In this document: positions 43,248 through 54,207 of the stretch, in pieces
Layout: the number at the start of each line of letters is the position of its first letter
Position numbering within the stretch: position 1 is the stretch's first letter
Origin: Rugalucina vietnamica
Lineage: Eukaryota > Mollusca > Bivalvia > Lucinida > Lucinidae
Length of the DNA stretch: 64,000 nt
Direction: 5' to 3'
NCBI GenBank assembly: GCA_964017185.1
Contig: OZ024878.1
Location: 2,459,151 to 2,523,150 of the forward strand
The notes under the pieces: model-generated
What the model saw: the letters and a program-made list of their open reading frames with translations, nothing else
What the model was told of the DNA's origin: nothing
The model's database searches: none
Position numbers and translations under genes: made by a program

Positions 43248-43948
43248 ATCTCTTTTCTGGTTAATGTGCTCGCTGCTCTTAAAGGATCTCAGTTTTTATT
43301 TCTATTATATAAAAAATGAAAAGAACTACCAAACCCAAGGAACATGAACGTAAATTAGACTCAAAGCTACTCCACACGTACACAAAAGCTACAACATTGT
43401 AAGTAAACAATGACATAGTTACGTGTGATAACGCAGGAGCGGATAAAGGATTTCTGGAGAGGCGGTTCAAACCTATTTTCATACTTGTACCAATATTTTC
43501 TACAATGTCTACGCGGAAATGACATAATTTGGTCACAGAGGTGGAGTTTCGAGCAAACTCCCCTAACCCCTCTAAATCCGTTACTGTAACGTATTCTCAG
43601 CAGCCGTAGATTTGCAAATATCGATTGATTCAACTGTCACCATGACAATCCTACAAAAACAATCCTTAGTTGGTTGAAATTACGATTGTCAGCGAAAATG
43701 GTCTATTAGACTTGAAACTGAATCTCTTTAATGGCTTTGTTTGAATCTAACAGAACTGTATAATCAGCAATTAAGATGATGTGGAAAATCACGTGACGCA
43801 CAGAAAGAAACCCTGAACCAATATGATGACATATTTCTTCCCACACTGAATTATCGGGCTCCAGCATGTGTCATCAAATGAAGTTCTATTGGGTTTATGT
43901 TTTGGTGATTTTTTTAGCTTTTTGAACATATGCACGTTTTCAAATTTT

Positions 43949-45091
43949 AGCTCACCTGAGCCGAAGGCCCATATTGTGAGCTGATAGAATGGCCATGCTC
44001 CGTCGTCCGTCGTCGTCCTTCGTCCGGCGTCGTCCTTCCACAATTTCAAAGATCTCCTCTGAAACCGCCAATTAAGGCTGAACTTCACGTGGAGCATCCT
44101 TAGGAAGGGGGAACGAACGTTTATATAAATGGCCCAGGTGACATGACTAAGATGGCCGCCATGCCCATATATGGTAAAATCATAAAATAATCTTCTTCTC
44201 TGGAACCAGTGGACCAATTTCAACGAAACTTGTTATGTAGCATCGGTGATTCTGGCCCATCATAGTTTATATAAATTATGACCTTGGGTTGACCTGAACC
44301 TCATTTTTGGTTTCATAGGCTTTTCAATGAAAAAAAGTGAAAACGTTGAGATTTTCAGGACGTTTTGAAGCATATGACCTGAAAGCTGGTAGATACAGAC
44401 AACATGTTGAGCCAATAAAGTGTTGTGAGTATGAAAGATCAAGGTCATTTCTTGACCTCTGCCAAAGGCGAGTTACAAATTAAATGTTTCACTTAATTTT
44501 CTCAGTAACCGCTTGACCAATCAAAACCATATTTTATATGTAGTATTCTTGGGATGGGAACCAAAAATTTATATAAATAGTCAATGTCACATGACCTAAA
44601 TGACCGCCATGGCTATAAATAGCAAAAACCTTTAAAAATCTTCTTCTACACTACAGAACCAGAATGCCTACGATTTCGAAACATGGCATGAAGCATGACG
44701 GGGAGGAGCTTTACAAAGTTTATATAATTCATGACCCTGGGATGACCTTGAACTATTTTAAAGCAAGGTCAGCATAGGTCGCCCATGCATTTGAATGGGG
44801 ATAATTGTCAAAATGTCATTTGAAGGGAAAAACTTAATGGAAATGGACAAATGGACTGACGATTTATGATTCTGAAAAATAAAATGGACCCCAGGGGCAG
44901 TTCTGCCTCCAAACCGGAGCAATATACATGTACATGTATATTACCATAATATTCAAAGATCTTCTTCTCTGAAACCGCTTGGGCAGTCAAAGCCAAACTT
45001 CATGAGAAGCATTCTTAGGAAGGGAGAATGAAAAATGATATAAATGATCGAGGTCACAAGACCAAGATGAACGCCATGGCTATAAATAACG
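43949..45091 (+). mobile_element. Family F element, left part
   Basis: AGCTCACCTGAGCCGAAGGC, a GTCGTCC-rich stretch (43998-44036), then tandem units with ATCTTCTTCT and GAACC, CACATGACC...GATGGCCGCC and CCTTGGG/ CCTGGGATGACC. Interrupted at 45092 by a retroelement. Confidence 0.65.
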
Positions 45092-45695
45092 AAAAGGTAC
45101 AAGTAGGCAAAGATCAGGAAAAGGCGCAATCAGAAAAAGATTCCCACTCCAAAAACCGAGGTGGGGAAAAAACAAACTAACAATCAGGTATTTATACCAT
45201 GAAACATATCGTAAGCCGAATGAGCAGCTATTTTCCCAATAGGTGGCCACTCAGTTACCTTAACTTAACTAAAACTATGAAAACACACATAAGTTACTTG
45301 CGGGCTTAAACCGGTTTTACAGGCGCCTAACCTCACCCTCAGCTTCTGAAGTGGTTCATAACATTTAGTTAGTTATTCGGTCCTCGTGGTGAATCTCTAA
45401 CTAGTCAATGAATCATCAAGAACAAACATATAAATCAAGATAAACATCCTGATGAATCAAAACCCAGGACTCACAGATTCAGTAATCTGCCCGACGATGG
45501 AGATCCCTGGGCGCCGAATAACCTTCTAACTCCGGAGCAAAAGAAAAACACCAGTTGGACCCCGGTGGGCCAAGCAACAGACAAGAAGCTCCGGCCCCAA
45601 CCAACTAAAATGAATAGCTTTAAGTCGGGGCCATCATAGAGTCTGACGCCCGACCCACCGGCGTGCAATTAAAGAATGCAGCATAGTTATCAACC
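45092..45695 (-). mobile_element. Family B copy 3, 5' truncated, inserted in family F
   Basis: Starts AAAAGGTACAAGTAGGCAAA; terminal repeat (internal deletion after ACACACATAAG near 45290), UTR, and truncated 5' side at GTTATCAACC just before the reverse transcriptase end. The next 11 bases (AAAACCTTTAA) are family F sequence. Confidence 0.7.
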
Positions 45696-45706
45696 AAAAC
45701 CTTTAA

Positions 45707-47042
45707 AAAAGTACAAGTAGGCAAAGATCAGGAAAAGGCGCAATCAGAAAAAGACTCCCACTCCAAAAACCAAGGTGGGAAAAAACCAAACTAACAATCA
45801 GGCACTCATACCATGAAAACATTTCGTAAGCCGAATGAGCAGCTATTTTCCCAATAGGTGGCCACTCCGTTACCTTAACTTAACTAAAAATATGCAAACA
45901 TACATAAGGCGCCAACAGCACAAAAATATTTTAAACACCAAGACATAAAACAAAAAGAACCACCACAGAAGTATCGACTTGGAACGATCAGTAACACCAA
46001 GTTACTGGCGGGTTTAAATCGATTTTACACGGCCGTAACCTCACCCTTAGCTTCTGCAGTGGTTCATAACATTTAGTTAGTTCTTCGGTCCTCGTGGTGA
46101 ATCTCTAACTAGTAAATGAATCATCAAGAACAAACAAATAAATCATGATAAACATCCTGATGAATCAAAAACCAGGACTCACAGATTCAGTAAGCTGCCC
46201 GACGATGGAGATCCCTGGGCGCCAAATAACTTACTAACTCCGGAGCTAAAGAAAAACATCAGTTGGACCCCGGTGGGCCAAGCAACAGACAAGAAGCTCT
46301 TGCCCCAACCAACTAAAATGAATAGCTTTAAGTCGGGGCCATCATAGAGTCTGACGCCCGACCCACCGGCGTGCAATTAAAGAAGGCAGCATAGTTATCA
46401 ACCGTGATTGGGTTAAAAACTAAGCATGCAGACTGTCGCATAACATTCAAGTTATAGCCTATACGTCTGTAACGTGTTATGATTTTTCTGAACTGAAAAG
46501 AAAAATCATTACTTCCTATAAGTTTCTTAAATTTGTAAACCAAGTCACCATAAAATTCTGGTTCCGAAAGACCCTCACTTAAAAGCGTCTTTAACCCAAC
46601 ATTATATTTGGAAATCAATTCATAGTGTCTACGATAAAATTTAGAAAAGGGTTTTCGAAGTTTATGATACCGATAGCCCTGTTGGAGAAGTTTATCCGTT
46701 AAAGATTTATTTCGAGCGTTGAAGTCTGTAACATGATTGCAGACTCTAGCAAACCTAATAAGTTGCGAAATGTATACACTATAAGAAGCACGACGAGGAA
46801 CGTCACCATCCAAAAACGGAAAATTTACTATATCAAAATCAAAATCATCGCGCTTATCATAAATTTTAGAAGAAACAAATCCATTTGCAACAGAAAGATG
46901 TAGATCTAAAAAAGGGGGCTTCGGTATCCGAGATATTGGCTTTGTTCAACTGTAGTTCAGATGGATAAATTTGATTGACCATACCTTCAAAATAAGGGTT
47001 GTCAATGTTCAAAAGGTCATCGAGGTACCTAGAAGTGGAATT
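45707..47042 (-). mobile_element. Family B copy 4, 5' truncated, inserted in the same family F element
   Basis: Starts AAAAGTACAAGTAGGCAAAG; full terminal repeat, UTR and the C-terminal half of the reverse transcriptase; truncated after the YLDDLLNIDNPYFEG region at CTAGAAGTGGAATT. Family F resumes with AAAAATCTTCTTCTCTAG. Confidence 0.75.
46328..47038 (-). pseudogene. Reverse transcriptase fragment of family B copy 4
   Basis: Encodes STSRYLDDLLNIDNPYFEG, then after a frame change near 46910-46920 (extra A in an A/G run) FPFLDGDVPRRASYSVYIS to the natural C-terminus GRASDSMMAPT. Contains the catalytic YLDD but lacks upstream palm motifs. Very similar to copy 1, so both are fairly young. Confidence 0.75.
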
Positions 47043-47687
47043 AAAAATCTTCTTCTCTAGAACCAGAGGGCCTACGATTTTAAAACTTGACATGAAGCGT
47101 CAGGCAACAGAGTTCTACAAAGTTTATATAAATGATGACCTTGGGATGACCTTGATCTATTTTACGACAAGGTCAACATAGGTTGCCTATATGCATTTGA
47201 ATGGTGAATTAAGTAAAATGTTATAAAATGTGAGGAAACTTGCTGGAAGTATGCAAATGAACAGAAGATTTATGGTTATTAAAAGATTGTCCTCATGGAG
47301 TTGTCTAACCTGACCCGGGGCTATATACATGTATATGACCATAATATTCAAACATCTTCTTCTCTGAAACCGCTAGGCCAATCAAAGCCAAATATTAAGT
47401 GGAGCATCGTTAGGAAAGGGGAGTGAAAGTTAATACAAATGGTCCAGGTCACATGACCAAGATGGCCGCCATGGCTATAAATAGTAAATACAATTATAAA
47501 TTTTCTTCTTCAGAACCGGAAGACCTATGATTTTGAAACTTGTCCTGAAGCATCAATGAACACAGCTCTATAAAGTTTGTATAAATCATGACCCTGGGAT
47601 GGCCTTGACCTATTTTACGGCAAAGTCAGCTTAGGTTGCATAACCCAGTTTTCAGGTGAGCATTTACACGACCGTTGGTCTTCTTGT
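47043..47687 (+). mobile_element. Family F element, right part
   Basis: AAAATCTTCTTCTCTAGAAC, CCTTGGGATGACCTTGATC, CACATGACCAAGATGGCCGC, then the terminus TTTTCAGGTGAGCATTTACA and GACCGTTGGTCTTCTTG. Completes the element begun at 43949. Confidence 0.65.
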
Positions 47688-47691
47688 AGTT

Positions 47692-47850
47692 GACTACGAT
47701 TAACTGAGTGACCATCTATAAGGAAATAACTGCTCATTCGGCTTAAGATACTGTAAGTTTGTTTTAGTACCTGGTTGTCATTTTAGTCTTTTCCCACTTC
47801 CGTTTTGGGAGTGGGGCTTTCTTCTGATTGCACCATTTTCTGATCAATGT
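47692..47850 (+). repeat. Family B terminal fragment
   Basis: GATTAACTGAGTGACCATCT, AACTGCTCATTCGGCTTAAG, GTACCTGGTTGTCATTTTAG, CCCACTTCCGTTTTGGGAGT in order. Confidence 0.6.
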
Positions 47851-47911
47851 TTCTTTTTTCCCAATCACCTGTAGGAACTCAGAATCCTAATATGCTAATT
47901 GAATTAATGAG

Positions 47912-48170
47912 AATGGCTGCCCCCATGACCAAACGGTTAAGAGCGTTGTTTCTTAATCATTCGATCCTTTCACCGCTGTGTTTGGTGTGGGTTTGAGCCC
48001 CGCACTGCAAGCTAAATTCTGCTTGCGGGTGTGTCAGGTGTTTTTTATCGGGGGTTTTCCGTTTTCGCCCATCGACTGATTTGCCCGTCTCATATGAGCT
48101 GAAATAATCTGGAAAGGGACGTAAAGTTGAATTAATAATAATAATTATAATAATAATAATAATGAGAATA
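47912..48170 (+). repeat. Second tRNA-derived SINE with AAT tail
   Basis: Head GGCTGCCCCCATGACCAAAC and GGTTAAGAGCG (box A-like), box B-like GGGTTTGAGCCCC (47990-48002), body CAGGTGTTTTTTATCGGGGG, TTTTCCGTTTTCGCCCATCG, 3' part GAGCTGAAATAATCTGGAAA then GGGACGTAAAG, and an AATAAT tail. Resembles tRNA-Ser/Leu-type SINE heads. The 3' part recurs at 49490-49535 and 50085-50135. Confidence 0.75.
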
Positions 48171-48294
48171 AACATTTGTAAACATGGTTAAACTGGCAAA
48201 GTCAATGTAAACGAACAATATCACGTTTTGCCCACACTGTCCCCACCGTGCTTTACAACTGACTCTGAATTCATCAATTCCGTATTATTCTGTC

Positions 48295-48530
48295 TTACAT
48301 TTGCACTCCCACTCAATACGCTTCAATTACTATGTGAAGTGCGTTGTCTATTCATGTGTATAAAGACCACTATCTTTCACCAGCGGAGTGCAAACGGCAG
48401 TCTGCAGCAGCCCATCATATCGAGTAAACTGTCAATACCGAGAGCCCTTACCATGTAATTATAAATTGATAATATGCCATGGAATTTCACGAAACGGCGA
48501 ACTCTGAACAGAAGCTTGTAAGACAAATTT
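48295..48530 (+). promoter_or_regulatory. Conserved TATA block, copy in U4
   Basis: TATAAAG at 48359-48365, ATCTTTCACCAGCGGAGTGC, GGCAGTCTGCAGCAGCCCAT and an ATG at 48479 (ATGCCATGGAATTTC). This copy combines an intact reading frame with a donor-like GTAAGA. Role inferred from layout and four-fold recurrence. Confidence 0.45.
48479..48517 (+). CDS. Candidate short first coding exon in U4 (13 codons)
   Basis: MEFHETANSEQKL followed directly by GTAAGA (GT at 48518), phase 0. The start context GCCATGG is strong. The corresponding position in the other three units lacks the GTAAG. No downstream exon was identified, so this remains a candidate. Confidence 0.25.
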
Positions 48531-48544
48531 CATACTTATACACT

Positions 48545-49330
48545 TGGCAAAAATGCCAACGCATCAGTTTTAAAAAATGAATAACTTTCGTTCCATTAAA
48601 GATTTTGCTTTCAAATTTTGCATATTCCTTGACGAACATAATGACTAGATAATTTTCCTTTGCGCATAATGACTAGATAATATTAAATAAATTTAATCTA
48701 GTGACCACGTCATAACAGTATCATGCAAAAACAGTTTTCCTGCACCTGCTGATCATGGTGGCTGTATTTTGGTAATCTTAAATGGAATTAGACAGCTTGA
48801 TGTTCGTCGAATGAAAGGCATAAAAACGAATTCGCCTCTCTGTTGAAAAATTCGCTAGACCGGCCGGCTAAGTAGAGAGGGTAGTTCGTTTAGCGTAGAT
48901 ACGTTTAAAATACGTTTAGAATCAATGGAACAATGGCGTTTTATTTTCACCTTTTTACTTTAACAAGTCGCATCATATCATGGCACCTCTAGTTTGGGCG
49001 TCGACCGTCTCTTCAGTCTTCTTTATCTCTTTCTGTCGTCCCAAGACGCTGTCGCACTTAACAATAATTCACATGCAAGTGGTAAACGTTTGGTTTCAAA
49101 TTTGCGTTGCTCAGTGGGGTAACAGTATTAAAATCGTGACCGGGCCACATTCTATCAATGCGAAATCGTTTTTAGTGCTAGTAAGAACAAATGGGGTTAG
49201 ATTTTCCACCAGGTACTGGCTTTGTTAGATAAAACGATCTGGATCCTTAAGAAATCATTTTTAAAGATTTTTGAGACGCTGTTTTACGATACAAAACTAA
49301 CTTTTATTTTAATGGGTGTTGTACTTTGAC
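48545..49330. other. No gene recognised
   Basis: A plus-strand frame of 82 codons at 48980-49228 lacks recognisable features. No repeat family found. Confidence 0.35.
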
Positions 49331-49332
49331 TC

Positions 49333-49747
49333 AGATTCAATAACATTATTGAAAAGACCATGATTTTGGACTTACTTTGAGATTTTAAAACATCGATACA
49401 ATGTAGTGATTTTGGCAATAGCCAGGGACGGGAAACTATCCATTTTTTTTCTTTCTCGGGATAATATCGGTTGGTTGCCTTGTCTCTATGTATGAGCTGA
49501 AGTAATCTTGAAAGGGACGTAAGCTTGAATGAAAAATATTCATCGATCTGCAAACAATTCACCATAAAATTATTATTTTGAATTTGTATTGTCAGCGAAA
49601 TTTCCGTAATGGTTTATGAGACTAGAAAAGGAATCTGGTAATTTCTTGTTTAAATAATAAAATTGTACAGGCTTGTTTTGACATTTCTATTAAATAGGGC
49701 GTTGTCGCAAATAAACATTCAGCAGATCGAACAGGCTTAATCCAAAG
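49333..49747 (+). repeat. Duplicated segment, copy 1
   Basis: ACCATGATTTTGGACTTACT, CCAGGGACGGGAAACTATCC, GGGACGTAAGCTTGAATGAA and TTGTCAGCGAAATTTCCGTA recur at 49960-50610. The segment contains the SINE 3' part. This copy lacks the family C insertion. Confidence 0.8.
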
Positions 49748-49942
49748 GTACAAGTAGGCAAAGATCAGGAAAAGGCGCAATCAGAAAAAGACTCCCACTC
49801 CAAAAACCAAGGTGGGAAAAAAACCAAACTAACAATCAGGTACTTATACCATGAAAACATTTCGTAAGCCGAATGAGCAGCTATTTTTCCAATAGGTGGC
49901 CACTCAGTTACCTTAACTTAACTAAAAATATGAAAACATTTT
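49748..49942 (-). repeat. Family B terminal repeat between duplicated segments
   Basis: AAAGGTACAAGTAGGCAAAG to CTAAAAATATGAAAACATT; truncated terminal repeat lying exactly between the two duplicate copies. Confidence 0.75.
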
Positions 49943-49949
49943 AATATTA

Positions 49950-50610
49950 AAAAGATCATGATTTTGGACTTACTTTGACATTTTAAAACATCGATACAAT
50001 GTAGGTATTTTGGCAATAGCCAGGGACGGGAAACAATCCATTTTTTTCTTTCTCGGGATAATATCGGTTGGTTGCCTTGTCTCTATGTATGAGCTGAAGT
50101 AATCTTGAAAGGGACGTAAGCTTGAATGAAAAATGTTCATCGATCTGCAAACAATTCACCATACAATTATTATATGGAATTTGTATTGCATCAGGAAAAC
50201 ATGCCCGTGCAATGAATACCCCCTTAAACCCCACATTTATATAGTAAAAGTGGGGTATGCAGGGGTATACCTATTTTTCTTATTTTTGCTCCAAAACATA
50301 GATTGTGGGTACTCGTTAGAACCGCCTCGGCGAGGCGGTTCTAACGTGTACCCACAATCAATGTTGTGAGCAAAAATAAGACAAATATCAAACTTTTTCA
50401 GCTGAAAATGTTCAATTTTTAAAGCTAAAAAATCTCTGTTTATTGCATGGGCAAGTTTTCGTAATGTCAGCGAAATTTCCGTAATGGTGTATGAGACGAG
50501 AAAATGAATCTTTGAATAATTAAATTGTACAGGCTCGTTTTGACATTTCTATCAAATAGAGCGTTGTCGCAAATAAACATTCAGCAGATCGAACAGGCTT
50601 AATCCAAGTT
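49950..50610 (+). repeat. Duplicated segment, copy 2, with family C insertion
   Basis: Same landmarks as 49333-49747, interrupted by 50189-50466. Sequence identity is high, so the duplication is recent. Confidence 0.8.
50189..50466 (+). mobile_element. Family C fold-back element with exact empty site
   Basis: CATCAGGAAAACATGCCCGT to GCAAGTTTTCGTAATG. The empty duplicate reads TTTGTATTGTCAGCGAAA (49584-49600); the filled copy has TTTGTATTG, the element, then TCAGCGAAA. Central hairpin CGTTAGAACCGCCTCG and complement. Terminal inverted repeats about 26 bases. Target duplication is zero to two bases. Confidence 0.9.
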
Positions 50611-50689
50611 GCTTCTAGAACACGCATATAAAAATACAAAAATATAAAAAGATAATGTCTTATAATTGAGGACTTTAAGTATTAGATAA

Positions 50690-50830
50690 TGAAAATTAAA
50701 ACCGAGATCCTTTAAGAGCAGTGAACACATAATGAGAAAGGGGATGGGCCATGAACCTTAAATGAACCTTGCCCAGTTCGTCAGTTCATGTCGCATTAAT
50801 TGTGGCTTAGCCGCGTGATGATTTGTGCAC
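50690..50830 (-). repeat. Family G fragment, decayed hammerhead region
   Basis: Complement shows CATGGCCCATCCCCTTTCTC and CTTAAAGGATCTCGGTTTTA as in the other family G copies, preceded by ACTGACGAACTGGGC; the GAAA part is lost. Confidence 0.45.
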
Positions 50831-50839
50831 TGTAATGTA

Positions 50840-51330
50840 TAACTTGGTTCGGCCCGTTTCAAGTGTCTTCAAAATCATTACGAATTTTAGCTTACATTTC
50901 TTGCTTATTTTGCATTCCTAATGACACTGTTGTAATTGCAAATTCTAAGAAATCCAATAGCTGTAGTTAATCTCGTATTTCTGCTGGGGGGATTAATGCC
51001 CATTTTATGAAGTCATTTTCTGGTTCATTTCGGCTCACAAATAACGTACTTTGAATTAAAAACAAGGTCCTAGAATGAAACAAAAACACGTTGAACGCGG
51101 GGATATGAACTGATCTTTCCAAGGACATTTCTTTCGTTTTCGAAGTAGGTTTATCGCATGTAAACTCAATGCTGATGCGAAGTTTCATTGTCAAATTTCT
51201 GTGACACAGGTGACCGAGCTAAGTAATAAAAGTAACCTTTGCTGTGTGTGAACGCAAACTCATTGCCAAAGTTTCTATGACCATATGACAAATAAGCTTT
51301 GTCAAAGAAACATTGTCCGTGGAAACCAGG
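50840..51330. other. No gene recognised
   Basis: AT-rich; ORFs on the minus strand of 74-75 codons have no recognisable features. Confidence 0.35.
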
Positions 51331-51334
51331 CCTA

Positions 51335-52035
51335 ATTCGACACTGATGAGTTTAATATGTGGAAAAATCTCATTTGTAAGTTCATGCCCACAGGTGATAT
51401 ATTGGGCATTAATCTTGTCCGTTTCTGTGATCAGTTTTAGCAATGAACAAAGTTTATAGGATTATGTGCAATACTGTTTCATTGTGTCCTCCGCTATTTT
51501 GTTCTTAAGACCCCCTTAAATGTTTGTCTCAATATTTAAGTGAAGATCTGAACCTGAGTATAGATATATTCCACAAAGCGACCCATGAAATTTGTTTTGA
51601 TTGATCTAATGTAAGTCAATGATCTGTCTGTTCAATCTTGCATTTGATAAAGCTGCGTACTTAAATAATGGACAATTTTACAAAATCCGCATTTACAGTT
51701 TATTCAAAGACCCATTGTATCATAGAGGGACCCAAGTATAGATACATATCATCAAACTGAATTAAGCTGTGAGATCACCCATAAGGCATTCCTATACGTA
51801 TGTAAATGGCACTCTGATGACTAGAGAAATTCTCATAAAATTGCGGTGATGTCAGTAAATGTTAGAGAAAATTGATTGTGCATTATATTCAATGATATTA
51901 TCCGAAAGTGAGAGCTCAATTTGCATGCTTCTTGAGAAAGCAACTGTTGTTAAGGAAAGTTGGGAATATTAATCAAAAGAACGGTTTATGTGTAATTTAG
52001 ATAGATTGAAAGCAATTCAATCGATTCAATTGACG
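51335..52035 (+). repeat. Diverged duplicate of 36176-36260 and 41830-42200
   Basis: TTCGACACTGATGAGTTTAA and GTGGAAAAATCTCATTTGTA also occur at 36180. AACTGAATTAAGCTGTGAGA and later landmarks match 41.8-42.2 kb. The two counterparts are now separated by retroelement insertions. Confidence 0.6.
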
Positions 52036-52469
52036 TACATTTTTTCAAATTAAAGTAACGTCAAGATAGTTATGGCAAATAAGCTGCATGTAGATACGAT
52101 CAGGACGAAAACTGATCTGTTAATACGGAAAACAGTTCGAAGCAGTTTCACTTCATTGGCAGCGTGCATATAAATGACTAATATGTAGAATATTTACGAG
52201 AGATCATAATTTTGAAAAAAAAGTTCTACCGCCGAAACGTTAACAAATAGAGCAACGCTAGTACAAAGAATATTATTCTGGGTAATACTATTTGAAAGAT
52301 TTGTCAAAATGGATTCAGCGAATGCTAACAAAACTTGTTAAACGCATTGCATGAACCATCTCGAGTGTGAATACATGCGACATTTTAAAATACACAGCAA
52401 GACTACACTCTTCTGAAAAGTCTTATGATTTTGATTTTTTTTAACAATTTTATAATAAACGAGATGACT

Positions 52470-53523
52470 TGAATTTTGCTATTTTAAATTTTCCGTTCTT
52501 AGATGGAGACGTTCCTCGCCGTGCTTCATATGGTGTATTAGGTTTGCGACAGTCGGCAATCATGTAGCGGACTTCAACGCGCGAAATAAATGTTTAACAG
52601 TCAAACTTGTCCAACAGGGCTATCGGTATCATAAACTTCGAAAAAACATTTTCTCAACTCTGTGTAAATTTTCAAATTTATTTTTGGGAGAACGAGGCCT
52701 TTACGTGAGGGCCTTTCGGAACCAGAATTTTATGGTTACTTGGTCTACAAATTTAAGAAATTTGTAGGAAGGATTTTTTTCTTTTCAGTTCAGAAAAATC
52801 ATTACACATTACAGACGTATAGGTAATAACTTACATGTTATGCGACAGTCTGCATGCTTAGTTTTTAACCCAATCATGGTTGATAACTATGCTGCCTCCT
52901 TTAATTACACGCCGGTGCGTCGGGCGTCAGACTCTTTGATGGCCTCGACATAAAGCTATTCATTTTAGTTGGTTGGGGCCGGATCTTCTTGTCTGTTTCT
53001 TGGCCCACCGGGGTTCAACTGGTGCTTTTCTTTTGCTCCAGGTTTCAGTAAGTTATTCGGCGCCCAGGGATCTCCATCGTCGGGAAGCTTACTGAATCTG
53101 TGAGTCATTGTGGTTATCATGATTTATTTATTTTTTCCTTGATGATTTATTGACTAGTTAGCGATTCACCACGAGGACCGAACGACTAAGTAAATGTTGT
53201 GAACAACTTTTAATAGAAGATGTGGGCGAGATTAGGCGCCTGTAAAATCGGTTTAAGCTCCCGCCCCCCGTAATTTTATTGTACTGATCGTTCCAAGGCG
53301 ATACTTCTGTTGTTGTTCCATTTATTTTATGTTTTGGAGTCAATTTTTTGTGTTGTTTAAACCTTCTTTACGTTTACATATCTTTATTTAAGTTCGAGTA
53401 ACAGAGTGACCGTCTATTGGGAAATAGCTGCTCACTCGGCTTACTTTATGTTACCTTAGTGTCAATTTAGTTTTTCCCACTTCGGTTTTTGGGAGTGGGT
53501 AATTTGCCTACTTGTACCTTTTT
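52470..53523 (+). mobile_element. Family B copy 5, plus strand, 5' truncated
   Basis: Begins within the reverse transcriptase (TTTCCGTTCTTAGATGGAGA, equivalent to FPFLDGDVP), continues through decayed C-terminal coding (GGGCTATCGGTATCATAAAC), UTR (CCCAATCATGGTTGATAACT, GTTGGTTGGGGCC) and the terminal repeat ending CCTACTTGTACCTTTTT at 53523. Several indels, so older than copies 1 and 4. Confidence 0.7.
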
Positions 53524-53585
53524 AGAAAATGACATGACTACTTATTGTTCGACGTTGCTTAATTTTTCTTTTTATCGTTTCAGTG

Positions 53586-53672
53586 CGCTATGGTCTTTGG
53601 TATGATCTACCACCTTACCAGTCCAAGGCTTTTCTGGAGGGATACAAGAGATTGAATGACGTCTGCAAAAGT
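53586..53672 (+). CDS. Internal coding exon, unrecognised (likely secreted) protein
   Basis: Acceptor TTTTTATCGTTTCAG|TGCGC and donor GCAAAA|GTAAGTG flank an 87-base exon. With one base from the previous exon it reads (V)RYGLWYDLPPYQSKAFLE then GYKRLNDVCK. Starts after one base of a codon and ends in phase 1. It fits exon 3 at 54208 and, by phase, the signal-peptide exon at 11111. Aromatic and Cys content suggest a folded extracellular domain. Family not recognised. Confidence 0.65.
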
Positions 53673-53682
53673 AAGTGAAACA

Positions 53683-53850
53683 GATTTTTTGCTTATGCCA
53701 AAACAAAGGCGAAGATCAGCTGTGCAGTAACAGCATGGATAGTGCAATCCCTCTTCTTGTTAAATCCGAAATTTCAAACATTGTCAGTGACTGATCGGTT
53801 TAAGTCCGACCTGGTCGAAAACCCCGAAGACCGGAATTCTCGTGATGGAC
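53683..53850 (+). repeat. Family A remnant in the intron
   Basis: TTGCTTATGCCAAAACAAAG, GCGAAGATCAGCTGTGCAGT, AAATCCGAAATTTCAAACAT, CCCCGAAGACCGGAATTCTC; ends decayed. Confidence 0.55.
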
Positions 53851-54207
53851 CCCATTTAGACATTATTATTTGCAAACATAAACATGTACATATATCTAAA
53901 CATGCACAATGGGATTCATAAGTAAAGGTTAGCTTAATGAGTTCATCATTGATTCCGAAATGATAGTGAGCGTACACGTTACTGCGTGAGTCTAAGATTC
54001 ACATAAAGACAAACATTATTTTTATTATAATTGGCAAAAGACAAATGAAAAGACAGGACGACATATCATGAAGTATTTTGCATAGTAAGCAACTGGAATG
54101 CTGATATAGAATCTGAAAATTAAACTACTCATACATAATATCGTAATAAACCGAAATACAGTGTTTTTTGTTAAATATCCGACTTCGTATTTTTCTTCGT
54201 TTTGCAG

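Noticed and set aside
43789..44223. 144-codon minus-strand ORF
   Set aside because: Half of it reads through the family F terminus and GTC-rich run; no domain recognised.
48980..49228. 82-codon ORF MAPLVWASTVSS...
   Set aside because: Hydrophobic start resembles a signal peptide, but there is no splice donor, no conserved feature and no supporting context.
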